21,187 bases of DNA, taken from positions 1 through 21,187 of the forward strand of contig JAXLTD010000018.1 of assembly GCA_046330225.1 (NCBI GenBank). The letters are read 5' to 3'. Of this stretch, positions 15,548-21,187 are shown in pieces (position 1 is the stretch's first letter; every line of letters begins with the position of its first letter). The position numbers were made by a program, and so were the translations under genes. Below the pieces are notes generated by a model. It ran no database searches. It saw only the letters and a program-made list of their open reading frames with translations, and was not told the DNA's origin. The stretch is from CANJIV01 sp046330225. Its GTDB lineage: Bacteria; Actinomycetota; Thermoleophilia; Solirubrobacterales; Solirubrobacteraceae.

Positions 15548-16856
15548 ACGGCCGGCGACGACGGCCGAGTACGGGCGCGCCGCGCGCACGGTCTCGATCG
15601 GCATCGCGGCGACGGGCCTCGTCACGATGGCGTACTTCGCGCTGGCCAGCCACGCGCTGTCCGGGCCCGACTACTCGCTCATCGCGGTCCTGTGGTCGGT
15701 GCTGTTCGTCGTCATCTCGGTCGTGTACCGCCCGATCGAGCAGCTCCTGTCGCGCACGATCGCGCACGGCGCCGCGCGCGGGCGCGGCGACCATCCGCTT
15801 CGGGCGATCGCCGGGATCGAGGCCGGCTTCGCCGCCACCGCCGTCGCGCTGGCCATCGCCCTGCGGCCGACACTGCAGCGCGAGGTCTTCGACGGCTCGG
15901 CGGTCCTCTCCTGGATCCTCGTGGCAAGCATCGCCTGCTACGCCGCCAGCTACTTCGCCCGCGGCTGGCTGAGCGGCCACAAGCGCTTCGTCCTCTATGG
16001 CAGCCTCGTGCTCGTCGAGTCGTGCACGCGCACGCTCTTTGCCCTCGCGGTCGTGGCCGGGCTCGCGCACGGCGTCGACGCGGTGGCGCTCGGCATGGCG
16101 GCGGCGCCGGTGCTCTCCCTCCTCGTGGTCCCGCTGGCGTTCACGCGCCGCGGCCGCGCCGAGGCGTCCCTGCCGTCCGCCGGGCCCGCCGCCGACCCCG
16201 ACCCGGCTGCCGGCGAGTTCACCCTCGGGCGCGGCGTCGGCTTCGCGCTCGCCGTGCTCGGGGTGATGCTCGCCGAGCAGGCGCTCCTCAACGCCCCGGT
16301 GCTCGTGATCGACGCGACGTCCGCCGACGCGGCGCTGGCCGGCGTGGTCTTCAACGTGTTCCTCATCGTCCGGGCCCCGCTCGTGCTCTTCCAGAGCGTG
16401 CAGACGTCCCTCCTCCCCCACCTCGCGGGGCTCGCACCCGGGGATCGCGCGTTCGCCCACGCCGTCCGCACCACCGTCGCCGCAATCGCGGCATTCGCCG
16501 GCGCCGTGGCCCTCGGGCTCGCGCTCGTCGGGCCGGGCGTGATGCACGCCGTCTTCGGGAGCGACGGCGACTACGCGCGCGGCGGCCTGGCGATCATGGG
16601 CGTGGCCATGGGGTTTCACCTCGCGGCGGCGACGCTCACGCAGGCCCAGCTCGCGCGGGAGCGCACGCTGGGGCCCGCCCTGGCCTGGCTCGGCGCGGCC
16701 GCGGCGTTCGTCGCGTGGATGGTCGCGGATGCGATCGCCGATCCCGTGCTGCGGGCCGAGGCGGGGTATGCCGGGGCGGCGGCGCTGCTCGTCGGGGCGC
16801 TGGCGGTCCTCGAGCGTCGCGAGGCGCGCGCGGCCGCGGCCGGGCCGCGCGGCTAG
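15540..16856 (+). CDS. Wzx-like polysaccharide flippase (MATE/MOP superfamily)
   Basis: The product is a 438-residue membrane protein with about twelve hydrophobic segments and almost no large loops, the layout of MOP-superfamily lipid-linked oligosaccharide flippases. Recognisable pieces are ALSGPDYSLIAVLWSVLFVV in helices 1-2, a YFARGWLSGHKRF turn near residue 140, FNVFLIVRAPLVLFQSVQTS in the second half, and a QAQLARER element that resembles the late loop of Wzx proteins. A charged linker rich in Pro and Ala near 210-230 separates the halves. It would move the lipid-linked glycan made by the upstream enzymes to the outer face. The start is a GTG at 15540 inside the methyltransferase end. 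Its TAG stop shares the CTAG at 16853-16856 with the convergent DUF4185-like gene. Direction and substrate of transport are inferred. Confidence 0.8.
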   Translation: MSERPATTAEYGRAARTVSIGIAATGLVTMAYFALASHALSGPDYSLIAVLWSVLFVVISVVYRPIEQLLSRTIAHGAARGRGDHPLRAIAGIEAGFAATAVALAIALRPTLQREVFDGSAVLSWILVASIACYAASYFARGWLSGHKRFVLYGSLVLVESCTRTLFALAVVAGLAHGVDAVALGMAAAPVLSLLVVPLAFTRRGRAEASLPSAGPAADPDPAAGEFTLGRGVGFALAVLGVMLAEQALLNAPVLVIDATSADAALAGVVFNVFLIVRAPLVLFQSVQTSLLPHLAGLAPGDRAFAHAVRTTVAAIAAFAGAVALGLALVGPGVMHAVFGSDGDYARGGLAIMGVAMGFHLAAATLTQAQLARERTLGPALAWLGAAAAFVAWMVADAIADPVLRAEAGYAGAAALLVGALAVLERREARAAAAGPRG

Positions 16857-17857
16857 CCGCCCCCGCAGAGCGGGACCTGCACGAACCGCGGCCGGTAGCT
16901 GTCGGCATCGGACCGCACGGTGGCCGGGTCGAAGCTGTTCGTGTTGTAGGAGACGAGCAGGCGCCCGCCCGAGCTGGCCTCCGGGTGCGCCGTCGCGTTG
17001 TAGGCGTAGCGCCCCGGCCCCGGCGAGGGCGCGGTGTAGACCGGGGTGACGGCATCGAACGGCCCCCAGGGATCCGCCGCCGGCGCGACGGCGATCTGGC
17101 GGCCGAACACCGGCGCCTGGTTCACGAGCACGTACTGGCCGCCGGCGGCGATCACGCTGAACTGGTTCGAGACGCCGGCGGCGACGCGAGCGGAGTCCGC
17201 GGCGCGGTCCGACCACCCGCGCCCGGTCCAGTACTCCCAGGCGCCCTGGATCCCGTTGCGGGCCCGGGCGACGTGGGCGAAGCCGCCCGGGTGGGCGTCC
17301 TCGACGCCGTAGACGTAGGTGCCATCCGCCGTTTCGAGCGTCGCCGCGCCCCAGGTCACGGGCGCGGCATCGGCCACGCGCCGGATGCCCTGGAAGCGCA
17401 AGTCCGGCAGGGCAAAGCTCGCCACGACCGTCTCGGCGGCGCCGAAGTCCCACTCGCCGCCGCCGGTGGCCCGGAACCGCGTCATGAACAGCCGCAGCTC
17501 CTGCCCCTCGACGACACCGTCTCCCGGCCAGAACCAGCTTCCCGGGTCGGCGGTCACGAGGGATCCAGGGTGGCCGGGCGTTCCGGAGATCAGGGTGCGC
17601 AGGGCTCCGTGGTCCTCCACGACGGCCGAGTTGCGCACCATCGCGGTGCCCGGCCCCCGCTGCCGATCGGGGCTCACGGCGCCGATGAAGGTGTCCCCGA
17701 AGATCCACACCGTCCGGCCGTCGGGCAGCGCGACCGAGTACGTGGCGTCGCCGCCAGCCCAGCCCGGGCCCGACGGGGTCCAGCGCTGATCGAGCGCCGC
17801 ATCCGGCTGGCCGGCACCCGGGGCAAGCGCCGGGCAGTCCGCGAGCGGCGCCGGCAC
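16853..17857 (-). CDS. Secreted DUF4185-like beta-propeller protein, conserved body
   Basis: This 334-residue frame holds the conserved body of a secreted protein. RTVWIFGDTFIG, TAMVRNSAVV, SWFWPGDGVVEGQELRLFM and AYNATAHPEAS are the repeated sheet motifs of DUF4185-type five-bladed propellers, which resemble inverting glycoside hydrolases and lectin-like surface proteins. The first start here is the GTG at 17857, but the frame reads open further upstream (RPIAGPAWVPAPLADC), and a signal peptide lies in another frame at 18459. The true protein therefore probably starts there and is broken by indels in the linker. No catalytic residues can be assigned with confidence. It is convergent with the flippase (shared CTAG stop). 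Its likely place is the cell surface, perhaps acting on or binding the glycan, which is inference. Confidence 0.7.
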   Translation of the reverse strand: MPAPLADCPALAPGAGQPDAALDQRWTPSGPGWAGGDATYSVALPDGRTVWIFGDTFIGAVSPDRQRGPGTAMVRNSAVVEDHGALRTLISGTPGHPGSLVTADPGSWFWPGDGVVEGQELRLFMTRFRATGGGEWDFGAAETVVASFALPDLRFQGIRRVADAAPVTWGAATLETADGTYVYGVEDAHPGGFAHVARARNGIQGAWEYWTGRGWSDRAADSARVAAGVSNQFSVIAAGGQYVLVNQAPVFGRQIAVAPAADPWGPFDAVTPVYTAPSPGPGRYAYNATAHPEASSGGRLLVSYNTNSFDPATVRSDADSYRPRFVQVPLCGGG

Positions 17858-18459
17858 CCAGGCGGGCCCCGCGATCGGGCGGCGGCGGGTCCTCGGCGGC
17901 CCGGCGCGGAGCCGCCGGCGGCGCGGGCGGCGCGGCGGGCCCCGTGGGCGCCCGGACCGGCGGCGGGACGCGCCGGCGCCACGGCGGCGCTGCGCCAGAG
18001 GACCGGCCGCAGCGTCCGGCGAGCCAGGCGGGCGCGGGCGACGAGCCGGCGGCCCCGGCGGCGCTGGACACGGTCACCGCCCGCGGCGTGGCGCTGGGCG
18101 GCAGCGCGAAGCACGTAGTGCACACGGGCCGGGGTCGCCACGACGAGCACGAGCTGCCCGCCGCGGGGCAGCGACGGGAGCCGCAGGCGGCCGCGCGCGC
18201 CGGGCCGATGCCCGGCAGATGATCCGGCCGCGGAGATGGCGTCGCCTCGGGCCGCACAGGCCACGAGGGTGCGCCCGGCGACGAGCGCACGGCGGCACGG
18301 TGCCGACAGCCCGGCGTCGCGGGCAGCGAGGGCGGCGGCGGCCCGGGTGCCGGCCGTCGCGCCAGCAGCTCCCTCGGCGGCCTCGAGCGGGGCCGCCGCG
18401 AGAGCAAGCGTGCAGGCGGCAGCGACGAGCGCCGCGCGCGTCCGTGCCGGCGCGTCCAT
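17858..18459 (-). pseudogene. Frameshifted 5' part of the DUF4185-like gene (signal peptide and Pro-rich linker)
   Basis: An ATG at 18459 starts MDAPARTRAALVAAACTLAL, continuing AAAPLEAAEG: a clear Sec signal peptide with an Ala-rich cleavage region. The same frame carries CRRALVAGRTLVACAARGD (two Cys) and LPRGGQLVLVVATPARVHYV, a small beta-rich domain. Near 18110 the protein-like reading moves to another frame (PSATPRAVTVSS, then APTGPAAPPAPPAAP, a proline-rich linker). Near 17890 it moves again into the conserved body (IAGPAWVPAPLADC). Joined, the protein would be about 530 residues. Composition stays typical of the genome, so indel error is more likely than decay. A separate short secreted gene is the alternative. 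Confidence 0.5.
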
Positions 18460-18580
18460 GCGAGATCGATCGGCGCGGGGCGCCCCGGCAGCGACGTGCC
18501 GACGACCGGGCTGGACGCATGGCCGAGCCCGCGGCGGAAAATCCCGCACGCTGCGAGATTTCGCCCGGATTCACTCCGTG

Positions 18581-18610
18581 TTGACGCGGGCGTCACGTAG
18601 CGGATACATT
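18581..18610 (+). promoter_or_regulatory. Promoter of the GT4-HD-GYP gene
   Basis: TTGACG (18581-18586) matches five of six positions of the vegetative -35 box. Eighteen bases later, TACATT (18605-18610) fits the TANNNT -10 box. Transcription would start about 7 bases on, giving a short leader that contains the Shine-Dalgarno sequence GGGAGGG at 18622-18628, just before the ATG at 18631. The rest of the divergent spacer (18460-18580) shows no gene and should also hold the promoter of the DUF4185-like gene. Confidence 0.55.
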
Positions 18611-18630
18611 CCTGCGCCCCTGGGAGGGAC

Positions 18631-20337
18631 ATGGGCGAAGAAGCGCTGCATATCCTGGTCTTGACGGATCGAGACTGGACGCACCCGCAAGGCGGTGGAA
18701 CCGGCACGAACCTGCTCGGGCAGGTTTCCCGGTGGCTCGCCTGGGGGCACCGGGTCTCGATCGTGGCCGCGGGCCATCCCGGCGCCCCGCCGCACGAGCG
18801 GTTCGGGGATCTCACGATCCATCGGCTCGGCGGCCGCACGACGATCTTTCCCCACGCGATCGTCCGCCAGGCGTTCGGGCTCGTGCCGGACGCCGACGTC
18901 GCGCTGGAGGTCGTCAACGGCATCACGTTCCTCACCCCCCTGTGGCTGCGAATGCCCCACGTCGGGCTCATCCACCACATCCATCGCGACCACTACGTCG
19001 CCGAGATGGGCTCCAAGGGCCGCTTTGCCGCCTATGCGCTCGAGACGGCCCCGCTCCAGCGGCTGTACCGCTCGACCCGCTTCATCACGGTCTCGGAGGC
19101 GACTGCCGGCGACGTCATCGGCCACGGCATCCCGCCCGAGTCGGTGGACATCGTCTACAACGGCGTCGAGGCGGACATGTTCGGGCCCGGGCAGCTCGCC
19201 CCCGTCCCGACGCTCGTCCACCTCGGCCGCCTGAAGCGCTACAAGCGCATCGAGCTGCTGCTCGATGTCCTCGAGCGCATCCCGAACGCCGAGCTCGACC
19301 TCATCGGCGAAGGCGACCACCGCCCGATCCTCGAGCGCGAGATCGCCGACCGCGGGCTCCGTTCGCGCGTCCGGCTGCACGGCTTCGTCAGCGACATGAC
19401 CAAGGCCGCGCTCCTGCGCCGGGCCTGGCTGCACCTCTGCGCCTCCTCGGCCGAGGGCTGGTGCCTGGCGGTGGCGGAGGCGGCCGCCTGCGCGACCCCC
19501 ACGGTCGCGCTCGACGTCGGCGGCCTGCGCGAGTCCGTGCAGCACGGCCGCACCGGGCTGCTCGCGAGCACGCCGGACGAGCTCCACGCCCACGTCGACG
19601 GGCTCCTCGCCGACGAGGGCCTGCGCACCCGGCTCGGCGAGCAGGCGCTCGCCCGGGCCCGCTCGCTGAGCTGGGAGCGGACCGCGGCCGACACGCTGGC
19701 AGTCCTGCGCCGCGCCCGCGCCGAGCACCGCTCCGCCCGCCGGGGCCGCCAGCTCCCGGCCCTCCCGGTGCAGGTGGCCCGGCGCCGGGGCAGCAGCGCC
19801 GGCTCCCTCTCGAACTGGCTCGGGTCCGCGGAATCCCAGACGCTCGCGACGACCGTGGGCCGGAAGGTCGGGCTCGAGGACACCGACCTCGCCGCCGCCG
19901 CAGCGGCGGCCCGCCTGCGCAACGTGGGCAAGGTGGCGATCCCGCCATCGATCCTCGACAAGCCCGGGCCGCTGCAGGACGGCGAGTGGCAGTTCGTCCG
20001 CCGCCACCTGCTCGTGGGCGAGCGCATCGTCGATGCCGCCGCCCCGCTGCGCGCTGCCGCGCCGCTCGTGCGCTCCAGCCACGAGCGCTTCGACGGCAGC
20101 GGCTACCCGGACGGCCTCGCGGGCCGCGAAATCCCGGCGGGGTCGCGAGTCGTCGCGGTCACGAGCGCCTGGGAGGCGATGACCTCGCCCCGGCCGCATC
20201 GCGACGCCCGGAGCCCGCTCGAGGCGCTTGGAGAGCTGCAGCGCCAGGCCGGCTCGTTCTTCGATCCCGACGTCGTCGACGCGTTCTGCGAGAGCGTCGA
20301 GCCGGCCGCCGGCCGCCAGGTCCCGGCCGGCACGTGA
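18631..20337 (+). CDS. GT4 glycosyltransferase fused to a degenerate HD-GYP domain
   Basis: The product has 568 residues in one clean frame. Residues 6-375 are a GT-B fold GT4 enzyme: HILVLTDRDWTHPQGGGTGT at the start, VDIVYNGVEADMFGPG at the domain link, LVHLGRLKRYKRIELLLD, and the EX7E motif EGWCLAVAE (E275, E283). It should transfer a sugar from a nucleotide donor at the inner face of the membrane. After a basic linker (about 365-390), residues 395-560 match HD-GYP phosphodiesterase domains: RLRNVGKVAIPPSILDKPGP, FVRRHLLVGERIV, SSHERFDGSGYPDGLAG and AMTSPRPHR. The HD pair is R430/N431, the HHE motif is SHE (S483), and the later metal Asp is S512, while GYP (491-493), H459 and H484 remain. 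It is therefore probably not an active cyclic-di-GMP phosphodiesterase; sensing or scaffolding is possible. ATG at 18631 follows a strong ribosome binding site. It overlaps the next gene by GTGA. Confidence 0.9.
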   Translation: MGEEALHILVLTDRDWTHPQGGGTGTNLLGQVSRWLAWGHRVSIVAAGHPGAPPHERFGDLTIHRLGGRTTIFPHAIVRQAFGLVPDADVALEVVNGITFLTPLWLRMPHVGLIHHIHRDHYVAEMGSKGRFAAYALETAPLQRLYRSTRFITVSEATAGDVIGHGIPPESVDIVYNGVEADMFGPGQLAPVPTLVHLGRLKRYKRIELLLDVLERIPNAELDLIGEGDHRPILEREIADRGLRSRVRLHGFVSDMTKAALLRRAWLHLCASSAEGWCLAVAEAAACATPTVALDVGGLRESVQHGRTGLLASTPDELHAHVDGLLADEGLRTRLGEQALARARSLSWERTAADTLAVLRRARAEHRSARRGRQLPALPVQVARRRGSSAGSLSNWLGSAESQTLATTVGRKVGLEDTDLAAAAAAARLRNVGKVAIPPSILDKPGPLQDGEWQFVRRHLLVGERIVDAAAPLRAAAPLVRSSHERFDGSGYPDGLAGREIPAGSRVVAVTSAWEAMTSPRPHRDARSPLEALGELQRQAGSFFDPDVVDAFCESVEPAAGRQVPAGT

Positions 20338-21089
20338 GCGGCACCGCGCACGCCGCGCCGCCCGCCGACCGCCCGGCCGGGCTGGCCCGCGCGCGCACGC
20401 TCTGGCGGCTGTGGCGCAACGAGCGGGAGGAGCCCGAGCCGTTCTACACGCTGCTCGCCGAGGAGGCGGCCGACGACCTGAACCGCCGCCACGGCCCGCT
20501 CGCCGGCCAGACCGTCGTCGACATGGGCTGCGGCCCCGGCTTCTACACGCGGGCGCTCCGCGCCCGGGGCGCAACCGTCCTGCCGGTCGACGCCGACCTC
20601 GGCGAACTCGAGCTCGCCGGCGAGCCGCCGGAGGGGGCGATTCTCGGCGACGCCGCCAGCCTTCCCCTCGAGGACGCCTCCGTCGACGGCGTGTTCTGCT
20701 CGAACATGCTCGAGCACACGCCCGCGGCGGAGCCGATCATCGACGAAATCGAGCGCGTGCTGAAGCCCGGGGGCTGGGCCTACGTGTCCTGGACGAACTG
20801 GTACTCGCCGTGGGGCGGCCACGACATGACGCCCTATCAGTTCCTCGGCCCGGACTTGGGCCCGAAGGTCTACGTTCGCCGGCATGGCCCGCCTCGCAAG
20901 AACGCGTATGGCGAGGGCCTGTGGGCGATCCACATCGGCCCCACGCTCCGGTACGTCCGGTCCAAGCCCGGGCTGCGAGTCGACCGGGTCGAGCCGCGCT
21001 ACTGGCCGCAGCTCGCGTTCATCACGAAGATCCCCGGCGCCCGCGAGGTCCTCACGTGGAACTGCGTGATCCGCATCACCCGCCGCTGA
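20334..21089 (+). CDS. Class I SAM-dependent methyltransferase (Methyltransf_11-like)
   Basis: The product has 251 residues. The GTG at 20334 overlaps the stop of the GT4-HD-GYP gene (GTGA), so translation is coupled. Motif I TVVDMGCGPGFYT starts at residue 60; VLPVDADLGELELAG, AASLPLEDASVDGVFCSNML, and EHTP with EIERVLKPGG complete the Methyltransf_11 signature. The C-terminal region is rich in aromatic residues (SWTNWYSPWGGHD, YQFLGPDLGPKVYV), a pattern I associate with methyltransferases that act on lipid-linked or polyprenyl glycan intermediates. It ends 14 bases inside the convergent photolyase gene. The methylated substrate cannot be read; a surface sugar is inferred from the gene order. 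Confidence 0.87.
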   Translation: MSGTAHAAPPADRPAGLARARTLWRLWRNEREEPEPFYTLLAEEAADDLNRRHGPLAGQTVVDMGCGPGFYTRALRARGATVLPVDADLGELELAGEPPEGAILGDAASLPLEDASVDGVFCSNMLEHTPAAEPIIDEIERVLKPGGWAYVSWTNWYSPWGGHDMTPYQFLGPDLGPKVYVRRHGPPRKNAYGEGLWAIHIGPTLRYVRSKPGLRVDRVEPRYWPQLAFITKIPGAREVLTWNCVIRITRR

Positions 21090-21187
21090 GCCGCGCCGGA
21101 TCGCCGCCCCCCGCCGCGGCCCGGTAACGCTCCAGGGCCCGCTCGCGCTCGCGCCGGTGGTCGACGATCGGCGCCGGGTAGTCGCGA
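21076..21187 (-). CDS. Deoxyribodipyrimidine photolyase, C-terminal end (partial)
   Basis: The minus strand from the window edge reads RDYPAPIVDHRRERERALER, then YRAAAGGGDPARLSGG and a TGA at 21078-21076: 36 residues. DYPxPIVDHxxxRERAL is the characteristic end of class I CPD photolyases (PhrB/cryptochrome family), which repair UV dimers with FAD. Only the tail is present; the rest lies beyond the window. It overlaps the 3' end of the convergent methyltransferase by 14 bases. It marks the edge of the glycan locus, with a housekeeping DNA-repair gene next door. Confidence 0.8.
   Translation of the reverse strand, partial: RDYPAPIVDHRRERERALERYRAAAGGGDPARLSGG

Noticed and set aside
16862..16874. 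CCCGC-AGA-GCGGG hairpin after the flippase stop as a terminator
   Set aside because: The stem is only five bases, no T-run follows, and it lies within coding sequence of the convergent gene; expected by chance at this base composition.
15534..18980. Minus-strand open frame of 1148 codons spanning the flippase and the start of the GT4 gene
   Set aside because: It is antisense to clearly conserved genes and its translation is Arg/Gly/Ala-rich without family motifs. Only a short stretch near 17900-18110 seems to belong to the real DUF4185-like gene.
18571..20574. 667-codon minus-strand frame
   Set aside because: Antisense shadow of the GT4-HD-GYP gene; the repetitive Arg/Glu/Gly peptide matches nothing recognisable.

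Overview
The window is G+C-rich (about 70% or more by eye) and densely packed. It has many GTG starts, short or overlapping gene junctions, and hallmark actinobacterial surface-glycan families: an AftD-like DUF3367 arabinofuranosyltransferase, an O-antigen-ligase-like polymerase with the RLSYPLGYWN signature, and an acyltransferase-3/LamG fusion. I infer a member of the Actinomycetota, most likely a deep lineage such as Thermoleophilia (Solirubrobacterales/Gaiellales). That placement is inference from protein style; no rRNA or other marker gene is present.

Layout. Bases 1-65 hold the first 21 codons of a secreted protein on the minus strand. Bases 83-2042 (+) hold an O-antigen ligase/polymerase-like gene whose 3' third is broken by many frame changes. 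It is followed by a condensation-domain-like gene (about 2073-3213, +), also broken. A minus-strand cluster (6683 down to about 3174) encodes an acyltransferase-3/LamG fusion and two small lipoprotein-like proteins. These junctions are tight (a GTGA overlap and a 1-base spacer), but both lipoprotein genes are frameshifted. Bases 6746-7892 (+) carry a methyltransferase and a small single-pass membrane protein. The minus strand from 13685 to 7904 carries a GT39-like mannosyltransferase-type gene followed by the 1479-aa AftD-like enzyme. Bases 13900-16856 (+) form a tight operon of a GT2 glycosyltransferase, a methyltransferase and a Wzx-like flippase. A secreted DUF4185-like protein runs convergently (18459 to 16853, -), with a disturbed proline-rich 5' part. 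Bases 18631-21089 (+) encode a GT4 glycosyltransferase fused to a degenerate HD-GYP domain, then a methyltransferase in GTGA overlap. The last 112 bases are the C-terminal end of a photolyase on the minus strand.

Together the genes describe a cell-surface glycan locus. Cytoplasmic GT2 and GT4 enzymes and methyltransferases could build lipid-linked sugars, a flippase could export them, GT-C enzymes (GT39-like, AftD-like) and the ligase/polymerase could extend or attach them outside, and the acyltransferase could decorate the product. The most unusual parts are the GT4-HD-GYP fusion, in which most predicted metal ligands are replaced, and the acyltransferase-LamG fusion, which repeats its terminal helix/VERP motif at the far C-terminus.

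Quality warning: between about 1313 and 4335, and again near 17890-18120, genes on both strands change frame every 50-200 bases while keeping recognisable protein sequence. This looks more like indel errors in the assembly than decayed genes. No tRNA, rRNA, CRISPR array, insertion sequence or attachment site was found.
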